A stretch of DNA of 64,000 nt from Streptococcus sp. 263_SSPC. Lineage in GTDB: Bacteria > Bacillota > Bacilli > Lactobacillales > Aerococcaceae. Numbering within the stretch: the stretch's first letter is position 1; each line of letters opens with the position of its first letter. Both the position numbers and the translations under genes were made by a program. The stretch spans positions 24,371-88,370 of the forward strand of contig NZ_JVNU01000029.1 in assembly GCF_001071995.1 (NCBI RefSeq). Direction: 5' to 3'. The notes beneath the pieces are model-generated. The model did no database searches. It worked only from the letters and a program-made list of their open reading frames with translations, and was not told where the DNA came from. Positions 21,778 through 31,175 of this stretch are shown piece after piece.

Positions 21778-21806
21778 AGTATACAAGATTCTTTTTTTGA
21801 TTGCAA
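21778..21806 (-). promoter_or_regulatory. S10 superoperon promoter
   Basis: TTGCAA (21801-21806), exactly 17 bases, TATACT (21778-21783) on the minus strand, in an AT-rich gap upstream of rpsJ. Near-consensus vegetative promoter. Confidence 0.85.
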
Positions 21807-21973
21807 GTGAAAACCGTTGATTTAACAGCATTTATTTATGCACACGCGCCCGTGTGTTCCATTTTATTTTAAAGCCTTTACAAACGTTGATATATCAACG
21901 TTTTCAGAGATTTATACTCATTTATGTTTTTCGCTTTCAATTGTCTGACATTTTATTTTAAAAATTTTTTAAT

Positions 21974-22005
21974 AAAAAAAGACTATCCAAAATTGGATAG
22001 TCTTG
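21974..22005 (-). terminator. tuf terminator
   Basis: Stem AAGACTATCC / GGATAGTCTT (21980-21989, 21996-22005), followed on the minus strand by seven T, 20 bases after the tuf stop. Confidence 0.92.
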
Positions 22006-22025
22006 AAAATCAATTTTAAGAAAAA

Positions 22026-23213
22026 TTATTTTTCGATAGCAGCTACTGAACCAGCACCTACTGTACGTCCACCTTCACGGATAGAGAATTTAGTACCGTT
22101 TTCGATAGCAACTGGGTGAATTAATTCAACTTCCATAGTTACGTTGTCACCAGGCATTACCATTTCAACGCCTTCTGGTAACAAGCAAACACCAGTGATG
22201 TCTGTTGTACGGAAGTAGAATTGAGGACGGTAGTTAGAGAAGAATGGAGTGTGACGTCCACCTTCTTCTTTAGTTAATACGTAAACTTCAGCTTTGAATT
22301 TAGTATGTGGAGTGATTGTTCCTGGTTTAGCAAGAACTTGTCCACGTTCGATGTTGTCACGTGTAACACCACGTAATAATGTACCAATGTTATCCCCTGC
22401 TTCAGCATAGTCTAACAATTTACGGAACATTTCAACACCTGTAACAGTTGTTTTAGAAGTTTCTTCTGAAATACCAACGATTTCAACTTCGTCACCAACA
22501 CGAACTTGTCCACGTTCAACACGACCTGTAGCAACAGTACCACGACCTGTGATTGAGAACACGTCTTCGACTGGCATCATGAATGGTTTGTCAACGTCAC
22601 GTTCTGGAGTTGGGATGTATTCGTCAACTGCAGCCATTAATTCTAAGATTTTTTCTTCGTATGAAGCGTCGCCTTCTAAAGCGCGTAAAGCAGAACCTGC
22701 AATAACTGGAGTGTCATCGCCTGGGAAATCGTATTCTGATAATAAGTCACGAACTTCCATTTCTACTAATTCTAATAATTCTTCATCGTCAACCATGTCA
22801 ACTTTGTTTAAGAATACAACGATGTAAGGAACACCTACTTGACGTGATAATAAGATGTGTTCACGTGTTTGTGGCATTGGGCCGTCAGCTGCAGATACTA
22901 CTAAGATAGCACCGTCCATTTGAGCAGCACCAGTGATCATGTTTTTAACGTAGTCCGCGTGTCCTGGGCAGTCAACGTGAGCGTAGTGACGAGTGTCAGT
23001 TTCGTACTCAACGTGAGCTGTGTTGATTGTGATACCACGTTCGCGTTCTTCTGGAGCTTTATCGATTGAACCGTAATCTTGAGCTTGCGCGAAACCTTTC
23101 TTAGCTAATACAGTTGTAATAGCAGCAGTTAATGTTGTTTTACCGTGGTCAACGTGGCCGATTGTACCAATGTTAACGTGTGGTTTTGAACGGTCAAATT
23201 TTTCTTTTGCCAT
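22026..23213 (-). CDS. tuf: Translation elongation factor Tu
   Basis: GTPase that delivers aminoacyl-tRNA to the ribosome. 395 residues. G1 GHVDHGKT near residue 19, G3 [12 protein letters not shown]4 NKVD, and the two C-terminal beta-barrels. It has its own promoter and terminator between fusA and the S10 operon, so it can be expressed apart from the str genes. Confidence 0.98.
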   Translation of the reverse strand: MAKEKFDRSKPHVNIGTIGHVDHGKTTLTAAITTVLAKKGFAQAQDYGSIDKAPEERERGITINTAHVEYETDTRHYAHVDCPGHADYVKNMITGAAQMDGAILVVSAADGPMPQTREHILLSRQVGVPYIVVFLNKVDMVDDEELLELVEMEVRDLLSEYDFPGDDTPVIAGSALRALEGDASYEEKILELMAAVDEYIPTPERDVDKPFMMPVEDVFSITGRGTVATGRVERGQVRVGDEVEIVGISEETSKTTVTGVEMFRKLLDYAEAGDNIGTLLRGVTRDNIERGQVLAKPGTITPHTKFKAEVYVLTKEEGGRHTPFFSNYRPQFYFRTTDITGVCLLPEGVEMVMPGDNVTMEVELIHPVAIENGTKFSIREGGRTVGAGSVAAIEK

Positions 23214-23275
23214 TTAAATGATTCCTCCTAATAATTGAGTTTTGTTAGATTCTATAACAGTATCTACCGATTGTA

Positions 23276-23305
23276 ATTATACCAAAGAACTCTCTTAAAA
23301 ATCAA
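23276..23305 (-). promoter_or_regulatory. tuf: tuf promoter
   Basis: TTGATT (23300-23305), 18 bases, TATAAT (23276-23281) on the minus strand, directly behind the fusA terminator hairpin; the first bases of the -35 lie in the terminator's T-rich tail. Confidence 0.8.
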
Positions 23306-23329
23306 CTGGTTATGACTGACATAACCAGT
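23300..23329 (-). terminator. fusA terminator
   Basis: Perfect 9-bp stem ACTGGTTAT / ATAACCAGT (23305-23313, 23321-23329) with a 7-base loop, followed on the minus strand by TGATTTTT. Confidence 0.8.
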
Positions 23330-23365
23330 CGATTCAGTTCATTTGATAGGATGCAGCGCTAGAGA

Positions 23366-25453
23366 TTATTCTCCGTTACCGCCGTTTTTCTTAATGATTT
23401 CTTCTGCAATGCTCTTAGGAACATCTTCATAGTGGTCAAATGTCATACTGAAAGTACCACGACCTTGTGTTGCAGAACGTAATGTAGTTGCGTAACCGAA
23501 CATTTCTGATAAAGGAATCATACCTTTAACGATTTGTGCGTTACCACGAACTTCAGAACCTTCAACGCGTCCACGACGAGCGTTAACGTGTCCCATTACA
23601 TCTCCGAAGTATTCTTCAGGAACTGTAATTTCAACAGCCATCATAGGTTCTAAGATAGCAGGTTGAGCTTTCTTAGCAGCAGCTTTCAATGCCATAGAAG
23701 CGGCAACTTTGAAGGCTGTTTCAGATGAATCGACATCATGGTATGATCCATCGTAAAGTTTAGCTTTGATGTCAACTAATGGATAACCAGCTAATACCCC
23801 GTTTTCCATAGCGTCTTTCAATCCAGCTTCAACTGCAGGGATGTATTCACGAGGAACTACCCCACCGACAATAGCGTTTTCGAATTCGAATCCAGCACCT
23901 TCTTCGTTAGGAGTAAATTCAATCCATACGTGACCGTATTGACCTTTACCACCTGATTGACGAACGAATTTACCTTCAGCTTGTGTAGAAGCACGGAATG
24001 TTTCACGGTAAGATACTTGAGGAGCACCTACGTTAGCTTCTACTTTGAACTCACGACGCATACGGTCAACGATGATATCCAAGTGTAACTCACCCATACC
24101 AGCGATAACTGTTTCACCAGTTTCTTGGTTAGTGTAAGCACGGAATGTTGGATCTTCTTCTGCAAGTTTTTGTAAAGCGATAGCCATTTTATCTTGGTCA
24201 GCTTTTGATTTAGGTTCAATAGCAACCTCGATAACTGGATCAGGGAATTCCATTGATTCTAAGATAACTTCCGCTTTTTCGTCACATAATGTGTCCCCTG
24301 TAGTTGTATCTTTAAGACCAACTGCAGCAGCGATGTCTCCTGAGAATACTTCTGGAATTTCTTGACGAGAGTTCGCGTGCATTTGTAGGATACGTCCTAC
24401 ACGTTCACGTTTACCTTTCGTTGAGTTCTTAACGTATGAACCTGATTGTAAAGTACCAGAGTACACACGGAAGAATGTTAAACGACCTACGAATGGGTCA
24501 GTCATAACTTTGAAGGCCAATGCTGAGAATGGTTCTTCATCTGATGAATGACGTTCTGTTTCTTGGTCTGTGTTAGGATCGATACCTTTAATTGAAGGAA
24601 CATCTAATGGAGATGGTAAGTAGTCAACTACTGCATCTAACATTAATTGTACCCCTTTGTTTTTGAAGGCAGAACCACATAATACTGGGTAGAACTCTAC
24701 CGCACATGTAGCTTTACGGATAGCTGCTTTTAATTCAGCTTCTGAAATTTCTTCACCTTCTAAATAGCGTTCCATTAAAGCTTCGTCAGTTTCAGCAACT
24801 GCTTCCACTAATTTTTCACGCCATTCTTCAGCTAAATCTTGTAAATCTTCAGGGATATCTGTTTCTTGGATATCTGTACCTAAGTCATTTGTATAGATTT
24901 CAGCTTTCATTTTGATTAAGTCAATGATACCAGTGAAGTTGTCTTCAGCTCCGATTGGTAATTGAATTGGGTGTGCATTTGCTTGTAAACGTTCGTGGAT
25001 TGTACGTACTGAATATAAGAAGTCAGCACCGATTTTATCCATTTTGTTTGCAAATACGATACGTGGAACTCCGTATGTTGTAGCTTGACGCCATACAGTT
25101 TCTGTTTGAGGTTCTACCCCAGATTGAGCATCAAGTACAGCTACCGCACCATCTAATACACGTAGAGAACGTTCTACTTCAACTGTGAAGTCCACGTGCC
25201 CTGGAGTGTCGATGATGTTGATACGGTGACCTTTCCATTGTGCTGTTGTAGCAGCTGATGTAATAGTGATACCACGTTCTTGTTCTTGTTCCATCCAGTC
25301 CATTTGTGAAGCTCCTTCGTGAGTTTCACCAATTTTGTGGATTTTACCAGTGTAATAAAGTACACGCTCAGTCGTTGTAGTTTTACCTGCATCGATGTGG
25401 GCCATGATACCAATATTACGAGTATTTTCAAGAGAGAATTCTCTTTTTGCCAT
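23366..25453 (-). CDS. fusA: Translation elongation factor G
   Basis: Translocase GTPase of protein synthesis, 695 residues in the usual five domains. G1 [15 protein letters not shown], switch [19 protein letters not shown]4 NKMDK. Third gene of the str operon (rpsL-rpsG-fusA); 71 bases after rpsG. Confidence 0.98.
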   Translation of the reverse strand: MAKREFSLENTRNIGIMAHIDAGKTTTTERVLYYTGKIHKIGETHEGASQMDWMEQEQERGITITSAATTAQWKGHRINIIDTPGHVDFTVEVERSLRVLDGAVAVLDAQSGVEPQTETVWRQATTYGVPRIVFANKMDKIGADFLYSVRTIHERLQANAHPIQLPIGAEDNFTGIIDLIKMKAEIYTNDLGTDIQETDIPEDLQDLAEEWREKLVEAVAETDEALMERYLEGEEISEAELKAAIRKATCAVEFYPVLCGSAFKNKGVQLMLDAVVDYLPSPLDVPSIKGIDPNTDQETERHSSDEEPFSALAFKVMTDPFVGRLTFFRVYSGTLQSGSYVKNSTKGKRERVGRILQMHANSRQEIPEVFSGDIAAAVGLKDTTTGDTLCDEKAEVILESMEFPDPVIEVAIEPKSKADQDKMAIALQKLAEEDPTFRAYTNQETGETVIAGMGELHLDIIVDRMRREFKVEANVGAPQVSYRETFRASTQAEGKFVRQSGGKGQYGHVWIEFTPNEEGAGFEFENAIVGGVVPREYIPAVEAGLKDAMENGVLAGYPLVDIKAKLYDGSYHDVDSSETAFKVAASMALKAAAKKAQPAILEPMMAVEITVPEEYFGDVMGHVNARRGRVEGSEVRGNAQIVKGMIPLSEMFGYATTLRSATQGRGTFSMTFDHYEDVPKSIAEEIIKKNGGNGE

Positions 25454-25524
25454 CTTCGTTCTACACCTCTTTCTATATTTCTAACAATAAGCGAGACCAA
25501 AAAGGTTGAAAAACCTTTTTAATC

Positions 25525-25995
25525 TTACCAACGATAGTGAGCAAACGCTTTGTTCGCTTCAGCCATTTTATGTGTATCTTCACGTTTCTTAACAGAAGCA
25601 CCAGTGTTGTTCGCAGCATCCATAATTTCTTTAGCTAAACGAACTTCCATTGTGTCTTCACCACGTAAACGTGAGTAGTTTACTAACCAACGTAAACCTA
25701 ATGTAGTACGACGGTCTGGACGAACTTCAACAGGAACTTGATAGTTAGAACCCCCTACACGACGAGCTTTAACTTCAAGAACAGGCATAATGTTTTTCAT
25801 TGCTTGTTCGAAAACTTCCATTGGATCGTTTCCAGTTTTTTCTTTAACGATATCAAATGCGTTATATAAGATTGTTGCAGCTTTACCACGTTTTCCATCT
25901 ACCATTAAACGGTTGATTAAACGAGTAACTAATTTTGAATTATAAATTGGATCAGGTAAAACATCACGTTTTGCGACAGGACCTTTACGAGGCAT
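25525..25995 (-). CDS. rpsG: 30S ribosomal protein S7
   Basis: 16S 3'-domain assembly initiator, 156 residues ([20 protein letters not shown]). Second gene of the str operon. Confidence 0.98.
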   Translation of the reverse strand: MPRKGPVAKRDVLPDPIYNSKLVTRLINRLMVDGKRGKAATILYNAFDIVKEKTGNDPMEVFEQAMKNIMPVLEVKARRVGGSNYQVPVEVRPDRRTTLGLRWLVNYSRLRGEDTMEVRLAKEIMDAANNTGASVKKREDTHKMAEANKAFAHYRW

Positions 25996-26037
25996 TTATA
26001 ATCCTCCTTTCATTTAATGAGTGTTTTATTTTTTTAA

Positions 26038-26451
26038 TTATTTTTTAGGACGTTTAGTACCGTATTTAGAACGGCCTTGCATACGGTTGTTAACTCCTGC
26101 AGTGTCTAAAGCACCACGAATGATATGGTAACGTACCCCTGGTAAGTCTTTTACACGTCCACCACGGATTAACACAACGCTGTGTTCTTGTAAGTTGTGA
26201 CCGATACCTGGAATGTACGCAGTTACTTCGATTAAGTTAGATAAACGTACACGAGCGTATTTACGTAACGCTGAGTTAGGTTTTTTAGGTGTCATAGTAC
26301 CTACACGAGTACATACACCACGTTTTTGTGGAGAGTTTGTATTCGTTTGTGATTTTTTGAAACTGTTATAGCCTTTACCTAACGCTGGAGAAGCTGATTT
26401 CTCAACTGCTGATTTACGAGGTTTACGGACTAATTGGTTAATAGTTGGCAT
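26038..26451 (-). CDS. rpsL: 30S ribosomal protein S12
   Basis: Decoding-centre protein, 137 residues. The streptomycin-relevant segments [11 protein letters not shown] and [13 protein letters not shown] are wild type: Lys in PKKPNS and Lys in RVKDLPG are present. First gene of the str operon. Confidence 0.98.
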   Translation of the reverse strand: MPTINQLVRKPRKSAVEKSASPALGKGYNSFKKSQTNTNSPQKRGVCTRVGTMTPKKPNSALRKYARVRLSNLIEVTAYIPGIGHNLQEHSVVLIRGGRVKDLPGVRYHIIRGALDTAGVNNRMQGRSKYGTKRPKK

Positions 26452-26612
26452 TAAGCTCTTCCTCCTTCCCTAACGGGTTCTTCTTGGTCCACACTTCCGG
26501 GCGGACCATTTTTTGTTAAAAATTAAAAGACATCACTGTCTCATAAAATGGCCTTCTTACCAGTCAGCACGACTGATTTGATTACTTATCAGGAATCAGG
26601 TATAAAAGCACC
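26452..26612 (-). promoter_or_regulatory. rpsL 5' leader
   Basis: About 160 bases of leader. It holds a 6-bp hairpin TGGTCC / GGACCA (26485-26490, 26503-26508) close to the rpsL start and a CAGTC / GACTG hairpin farther up (about 26560-26575). A regulatory role is plausible but unproved. Confidence 0.45.
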
Positions 26613-26618
26613 TCTAAT

Positions 26619-26647
26619 AGAATAGCATTTCTCCTTCAACACGTCAA
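26619..26647 (-). promoter_or_regulatory. str operon promoter
   Basis: TTGACG (26642-26647), 17 bases, TATTCT (26619-26624) on the minus strand. Confidence 0.8.
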
Positions 26648-26714
26648 GAATTTTCTTAAGAGAAAATGTTCCCTTTTATTCGGTACAATCTATATAGAAG
26701 AAACTTACTCCACA

Positions 26715-26751
26715 AATAAATATCCACCGTCTTAGCCGGTGGATATTTATT
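26715..26751. repeat. 37-bp palindrome, copy 1 (flanks toxin-antitoxin island)
   Basis: AATAAATATCCACCG / CGGTGGATATTTATT with a 7-base loop. It differs from the copy at 27714-27750 at only two of 37 positions. It follows the DUF2922-like gene, where it may act as a terminator, though no strong T-tract follows. Confidence 0.85.
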
Positions 26752-26767
26752 CGATTATTTATTGTTG

Positions 26768-27001
26768 TTAAAGAAAGACATCCACTCTCCGCGTCTTATA
26801 ATAAGCATTTCTTCGTCCTTCATACAATTGTACTCCGTCTTTTTCAAAAAGATTAGCTCCTATAATACTCTCCATTGCTATATTAGCTGAATCCTTCTTC
26901 AATTTATCCTTAGGACGTGAAATAATCAGGTTCTTTGTTTTTCTGTCACTCCCTTTGAATCGTAAATGCAGTTTCTTCTCAACAAATGTATGATGTGTCA
27001 T
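26768..27001 (-). CDS. DUF2922-like small protein
   Basis: 77 residues, resembling the DUF2922 family in layout: a beta-rich LHLRFKGSDRKTKNLIIS opening, an Ala/Met helix (NIAMESIIGANLFEKDG) and a C-terminal strand. Start supported by GGAGG 7 bases upstream. Function unknown. A small inverted repeat ATAAGT / ACTTAT (27034-27050) lies in its upstream region. It forms an island with the HigBA-like pair, closed off on both sides by the same palindrome. Confidence 0.55.
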   Translation of the reverse strand: MTHHTFVEKKLHLRFKGSDRKTKNLIISRPKDKLKKDSANIAMESIIGANLFEKDGVQLYEGRRNAYYKTRRVDVFL

Positions 27002-27122
27002 AATTTTTCCTCCTCATTTCTATTCATAATCTAATAAGTCTTACACTTATAAAAACAAATTTAGGAGTTAAATTGCTATGCTCTAAGAGATTTTTTCTGT
27101 GAACAATTGTAATTTTGTAATG

Positions 27123-27419
27123 CTACTTAGGCAGTTTTTTCTTTTTTACTTTCACTTCTACATCATATCCACATCGATAAGCTAAATCCAACAGAGTAAG
27201 AATAGTTGGATTATGGTCTCCGCTCTGCAATCTCGAAAGATTTGATGCTTTAAGATCGACTTCTTTTGCAAAATCTTCTAAAGAAAGTCCTGTCACCGTC
27301 TGTAACTTTGTCATTTGTAACGCAACTCGCTGCATCATCATTTCCTTTTCTAAATCATACTCAAACGTCGGATATTCTGATGAAAGCTTGCAAAGTTTTG
27401 AAGTTAGGTACGTCCCCAT
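27123..27419 (-). CDS. XRE-family antitoxin (HigA-like)
   Basis: 99 residues from ATG 27417-27419, with GGAGGAG 7 bases upstream; a longer frame has no site. The C-terminal half is an XRE helix-turn-helix (GLSLEDFAKEVDLKASNLSR, LQSGDHNPTILTLLDLAYR) ending in a Lys-rich tail. The layout (short N-terminal arm, then HTH, distal gene) is that of HigA-type antitoxins. Its start lies 59 bases inside the preceding reading frame, so translation is coupled. It probably represses its own promoter through the two palindromes at 27652-27683. Confidence 0.7.
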   Translation of the reverse strand: MGTYLTSKLCKLSSEYPTFEYDLEKEMMMQRVALQMTKLQTVTGLSLEDFAKEVDLKASNLSRLQSGDHNPTILTLLDLAYRCGYDVEVKVKKKKLPK

Positions 27420-27627
27420 CGTCCATCTCCTCCTTAACATTTTTTGAAAGGGTTATTAGCAATCCGTGTTTTCCTTTATACCATCGACCCCATTTTTGAA
27501 TCATCTCTTCTGTTAACCCATCTTCTTGCAGTATTTTTAATATGGCTGCATACTTTACTTTTTCTTTGTATGAATACTCATCTAGCTGATCTACCATATC
27601 TCTTTCGATTTTAAACTTGCGCTTCAT
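27361..27627 (-). CDS. Putative HigB-like toxin, atypical
   Basis: 88 residues from ATG 27625-27627, with GGAGGT 7 bases upstream. First gene of the pair, the position of HigB. The helical N-terminal part (MVDQLDEYSYKEKVKYAAIL) resembles Gp49-like/HigB toxins, but the usual C-terminal strand and FVKKTQ-type end are not visible; instead the frame runs 59 bases into the antitoxin gene. It may be truncated, diverged or a different toxin family. I do not assign activity. Confidence 0.5.
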   Translation of the reverse strand: MKRKFKIERDMVDQLDEYSYKEKVKYAAILKILQEDGLTEEMIQKWGRWYKGKHGLLITLSKNVKEEMDDGDVPNFKTLQAFIRISDV

Positions 27628-27651
27628 TTCTCCCACCTCCACACCTTAAAA

Positions 27652-27683
27652 TTATCATATATGATAATTATCACATATGATAA
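27652..27683. promoter_or_regulatory. Tandem 16-bp palindromes (operator candidates), HigBA-like promoter
   Basis: Two directly abutting palindromes, TTATCATATATGATAA (27652-27667) and TTATCACATATGATAA (27668-27683), 25 bases upstream of the toxin start. Likely autoregulatory operators. The same unit recurs in triplicate at 47543-47590. Confidence 0.7.
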
Positions 27684-27713
27684 TATTGCTCTTTTATGGT
27701 ATTATTTTGCTCA

Positions 27714-27750
27714 AATAAATATCCACCGGCTTAGCCAGTGGATATTTATT
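27714..27750. repeat. 37-bp palindrome, copy 2 (flanks toxin-antitoxin island)
   Basis: AATAAATATCCAC / GTGGATATTTATT, 13-bp stem, nearly identical to 26715-26751. It lies between the fba terminator and the toxin promoter. Confidence 0.85.
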
Positions 27751-27759
27751 GGTCTAATT

Positions 27760-27788
27760 AAAAAGAGACAGGCGAAATCACCTGTCTC
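27760..27788 (-). terminator. fba terminator
   Basis: Perfect 8-bp stem GAGACAGG / CCTGTCTC (27765-27772, 27781-27788) followed by TTTTT on the minus strand. Confidence 0.9.
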
Positions 27789-27801
27789 AAAATAGTAATT
27801 A

Positions 27802-28659
27802 TTAAGCTTTTCCTGTTGAACCGAAGATGTCCATTGTTTCTTTTGTAATCTTAACGATTGCATCGAAACCAGGTTTGATAATTTTACGTGGGTCATAAAC
27901 ACCAGCGTCTGCGTTTAATTTAGCACGAACTGCTGCTGTCCATTGTTGTTGTAATTCAGTGTTAACGTTGATTTTAGCATGTCCACGTTCGATTGCTTTT
28001 TTGATTTGGTATTCTGGGATACCTGATCCACCGTGTAATACTAATGGAGCCCCTGTAGCTTCTGAGATTGCTAACATTTCATCGAAACCTAATACTGGTT
28101 CACCTGAGTAAGTTCCGTGAACAGAACCTAAAGCTGCTGCTAAAGCATCGATGTGAGCTTCTTTAACCATACGTACACATTCGTTTAAGTCAGCGTAGTT
28201 GATTCCTCCAGTTACGCCATCTTCAGTACCACCTACAGTACCTACTTCAGCTTCAACTGAAACTCCTTTTGGATGTGCATATTCTACAACTTCTTTAGTT
28301 AACGCGATGTTTTCATCGATTGGGAAGTGAGAGTGGTCAAACATTACTGAGCTGAATCCAGCGTCGATGTATTGTTTACATACTTCTACTGAAGAACCGT
28401 GGTCTAAGTGTAATGCTACTGGAACAGTGATGTTCATTGCATCTAATAATGCATTTACCATAGCAGAAACAACTGTAGGACCACCCATGTATTTACCAGC
28501 GCCTTCAGATACACCTAAGATAATTGGTGAGTTAGCTTCTTGAGCTGCTGTTAATACTGCTTGTGTCCATTCTAAGTTGTTGATGTTGAATTGACCAACA
28601 GCGTATTTACCTTCTTTAGCTTTTTGTAACATTTCAGTCATGCTTACTAAACGACTCAT
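27802..28659 (-). CDS. fba: Class II fructose-bisphosphate aldolase
   Basis: Zinc-dependent aldolase of glycolysis, splitting fructose-1,6-bisphosphate into DHAP and glyceraldehyde-3-phosphate. 285 residues. Zinc and catalytic segments are visible: [31 protein letters not shown] and [10 protein letters not shown]. Single-gene unit with its own promoter and terminator. Confidence 0.95.
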   Translation of the reverse strand: MSRLVSMTEMLQKAKEGKYAVGQFNINNLEWTQAVLTAAQEANSPIILGVSEGAGKYMGGPTVVSAMVNALLDAMNITVPVALHLDHGSSVEVCKQYIDAGFSSVMFDHSHFPIDENIALTKEVVEYAHPKGVSVEAEVGTVGGTEDGVTGGINYADLNECVRMVKEAHIDALAAALGSVHGTYSGEPVLGFDEMLAISEATGAPLVLHGGSGIPEYQIKKAIERGHAKINVNTELQQQWTAAVRAKLNADAGVYDPRKIIKPGFDAIVKITKETMDIFGSTGKA

Positions 28660-28706
28660 GTTTTAGTTCCTCCTTGATGCTTACAGCATTTATTTTTAAC
28701 GGTCTT

Positions 28707-28735
28707 ATTATAACGTATTTCCTTTTATTTTTCCA
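28707..28735 (-). promoter_or_regulatory. fba: fba promoter
   Basis: TGGAAA (28730-28735), 17 bases, TATAAT (28707-28712) on the minus strand. Confidence 0.65.
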
Positions 28736-28760
28736 CCCTTTGTCGTTTTATTACAGTTTT

Positions 28761-29666
28761 TTAAGGTTTAGGAACTTTTGGTTGCGCTATCTTTTTTCGA
28801 AACAGTTTATAAAGGACGAATCCAGCAACCCCTATACCTACCACAACAATGGAAGACTCTTTCCACGGAACGACAACGCCATTCGGTCTCGCATCACCAC
28901 TTGTCAAACCTAATTGATGTTCCTTAGCGAACTCGCGCACTACTTCTTTAGCCTCATTAAACGGATAGAACCGATCAAGTGATAACTCACCTTTTACATT
29001 TGAGATGCCACCTTCTACTAAAGGAAACTCATGAAACATCACTTGGTATTCCCCATCAACTTTTATAAGCACTACCGGAATTTGTAGTTCTTTGGGCACA
29101 ACAAACAAAATCTTTTCAACATTCAAGTTCTCTCTGGCAATCACTTCCTGTGCCGCTGTCACAATCGAATGCTTATTTTTCTCATAAGTGCTCACATATG
29201 CAACTGTCCATTTTCCTTGTGACTGAATCAGTTTTTCTCCTTCTTCTTTTGTCAGATATCCCTGCTTCACTTTAGCTTCTATTTCCGACGAATTTGCTGG
29301 GCCTCCTATATAAAGATGCGCCTCTTTCTCCAATGAAGGATTCTTTATCGGAACCACCCATTTGTAGTGACTATCTGTTACGAGACGTTCAATCTCTTCG
29401 CTATCTAGATTCTTTTCCTCTTTAAACAGCGGTACATCATAGTACGTCTCGACCGCATGTTCAAAATCAACACCTTCTATATGTTCGTCACCATCGCGAG
29501 ACATATTAAGAATTTCTTCTTCTAGATGAACAATCTCGTCCCTAGAATGAATCGAGGCTCCCGTTTCTCCATACACACTAGCTACTCTAACCCGCACTAG
29601 AACTAAAATAATCAAAGCAGCAAAACAACAGAAGATTCTTAGAAGAAACCTAATCGACTTATCCAT
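28761..29666 (-). CDS. Unknown membrane-anchored protein with terminal TM segments
   Basis: 301 residues; I do not recognise the family. An N-terminal hydrophobic segment (about residues 7-26) is followed by a large, charged, presumably extracytoplasmic domain rich in Glu and Lys. A second hydrophobic segment near residues 273-290 (SSIVVVGIGVAGFVLYKLF) is followed by a Lys/Arg-rich tail, so both ends would be membrane-tethered. The middle carries mixed alpha/beta sequence with no cysteine pairs or clear catalytic motif. It has little operon context, lying between fba and the divergent capA-like gene. Confidence 0.6.
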   Translation of the reverse strand: MDKSIRFLLRIFCCFAALIILVLVRVRVASVYGETGASIHSRDEIVHLEEEILNMSRDGDEHIEGVDFEHAVETYYDVPLFKEEKNLDSEEIERLVTDSHYKWVVPIKNPSLEKEAHLYIGGPANSSEIEAKVKQGYLTKEEGEKLIQSQGKWTVAYVSTYEKNKHSIVTAAQEVIARENLNVEKILFVVPKELQIPVVLIKVDGEYQVMFHEFPLVEGGISNVKGELSLDRFYPFNEAKEVVREFAKEHQLGLTSGDARPNGVVVPWKESSIVVVGIGVAGFVLYKLFRKKIAQPKVPKP

Positions 29667-29829
29667 TTCCCTACACCCTTCCTATAACAATTTCCTATAA
29701 AAAACTATCACCTACTGCCTTCAACTAAATTATATAGCTATCAGCTGAGTAATTCTAGAGGATATTGTGATTAAATTATTTATTTCTTCATATTCCAAAA
29801 TTACTATTTAAATAGGAATTAATTCGGGG

Positions 29830-29835
29830 TATAAT
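29830..29835 (+). promoter_or_regulatory. capA-like gene -10 box
   Basis: TATAAT at 29830-29835 with a weak TTTAAA 17 bases upstream (29807-29812), about 30 bases before the start codon. Confidence 0.55.
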
Positions 29836-29865
29836 ACAGTTACAACAGGTATTGGAGGGGAATAT

Positions 29866-31107
29866 ATGAGAGGCAATTCACAGAATGACAAGATTAAGCG
29901 AATGGAATTTTATGGGGTTTGTATCTTATCTGCATTTACGATTACGGCAGGATTCCTTACTCGTCCCTCCGCGCAAGAAAGCATAGAGACTGTTCAAACA
30001 CAAAAGACTTCGGGCGAACAAAACCAAGATGCTACACCAAATAAACTGCAGTCACCACCAACGAATAAGCAAGTTGCTCGCATCACCGCAAGCGGAGATA
30101 TGCTCTATCATGATATTGTTTATGGAAGTGCATTTGATGGGACATCATATGATTTCAAAAATGACTATGAACAAATTACCCCACTCGTATCCAGCGCGGA
30201 CCTTGCGATTGGAGATTTCGAAGGAACCATCAACCCAAACGAACCCCTTGCTGGATATCCAATTTTCAATGCGCCAGAAGAAGTGATTCAAAGCATCAAA
30301 GACGCAGGATACGATGTACTCGACTTAGCGCATAATCATATTCTTGATACAGGCATCGAAGGGTTGAAATACACAGCCAATGCTTTTCGTAAAAACGGAC
30401 TTGATATTTTCGGGGTAAAAGTCGACCCATCTGAAGGCATTCTTGTAAAAGAAGTCAATGGCATTAAAGTCGCTATCCTTGGATTTGCGTATGGCTTCAA
30501 CGGAATCGAAGCAAGCCTTACCGACGAAGAATATAACAACCACTTATACGATTTGAATATGCAAAAAGTGAAGCAACTCATCCAACGCGCTGAAGAAATT
30601 GCCGACTTTACGATTGTGTTGCCACAAATGGGAGAAGAATATCACCTTCATCCAACACAAGGACAAATTGATACGTATCACCAAATGATTGAATGGGGTG
30701 CGGACGTGATTTTTGGCGGACATCCACACGTCATTGAACCGACCGAAACTATCACTAAAGACGGTGAAAAGAAATTCATCATCTACTCGATGGGGAATCT
30801 CCTTTCTAACCAACGACTTGAAACGCTTGATGATATTTGGACAGAACGTGGTGTGATAATGGATATTACTATCGAAAAAGAAAAGGGAAAGACCACACTC
30901 ACAAGTGTTAAAGCCCATCCAACATGGGTTTCCCGCACAAGAATAGACCGGACCTTCGAAGGAAGACAAGCCTATGATTACCAAATTTTTCTCGCTGAAA
31001 ACTATATGCCAGGAGGCCCTCTAGAGCATACCGTCGATAAAGAAACGCTTGAGCGAATCCAATCCACCTATAACGAAGTAAACGAACTATTAAATATTAA
31101 ATTCTAA
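29866..31107 (+). CDS. CapA family protein (poly-gamma-glutamate synthesis-type metallophosphoesterase fold)
   Basis: 413 residues, anchored by one N-terminal membrane segment (about 15-31) and otherwise extracytoplasmic. The CapA/PgsA domain begins near residue 68 with ASGDMLYHD, then IGDFEGTI, AHNHILDTG, PQMGEEYHLHPT and GGHPHVIEP; these His/Asp/Asn/Glu clusters match the calcineurin-like metal site of the family. CapA proteins support poly-gamma-glutamate capsule export, but no capB or capC is nearby, so its role here is open. Starts after TTGGAGGGGAATAT; ends in a strong terminator. Confidence 0.85.
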   Translation: MRGNSQNDKIKRMEFYGVCILSAFTITAGFLTRPSAQESIETVQTQKTSGEQNQDATPNKLQSPPTNKQVARITASGDMLYHDIVYGSAFDGTSYDFKNDYEQITPLVSSADLAIGDFEGTINPNEPLAGYPIFNAPEEVIQSIKDAGYDVLDLAHNHILDTGIEGLKYTANAFRKNGLDIFGVKVDPSEGILVKEVNGIKVAILGFAYGFNGIEASLTDEEYNNHLYDLNMQKVKQLIQRAEEIADFTIVLPQMGEEYHLHPTQGQIDTYHQMIEWGADVIFGGHPHVIEPTETITKDGEKKFIIYSMGNLLSNQRLETLDDIWTERGVIMDITIEKEKGKTTLTSVKAHPTWVSRTRIDRTFEGRQAYDYQIFLAENYMPGGPLEHTVDKETLERIQSTYNEVNELLNIKF

Positions 31108-31110
31108 ACA

Positions 31111-31138
31111 AAAAAGAGGGGATTGCCCCCTCTTTTTT
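31111..31138 (+). terminator. Terminator after capA-like gene
   Basis: AAAAAGAGGGG / CCCCTCTTTTTT (31111-31121, 31127-31138) with a T-tract on the plus strand. Confidence 0.9.
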
Positions 31139-31175
31139 ATACTTAAAGCAGTGATCAAAGTCATATTGATTATCA

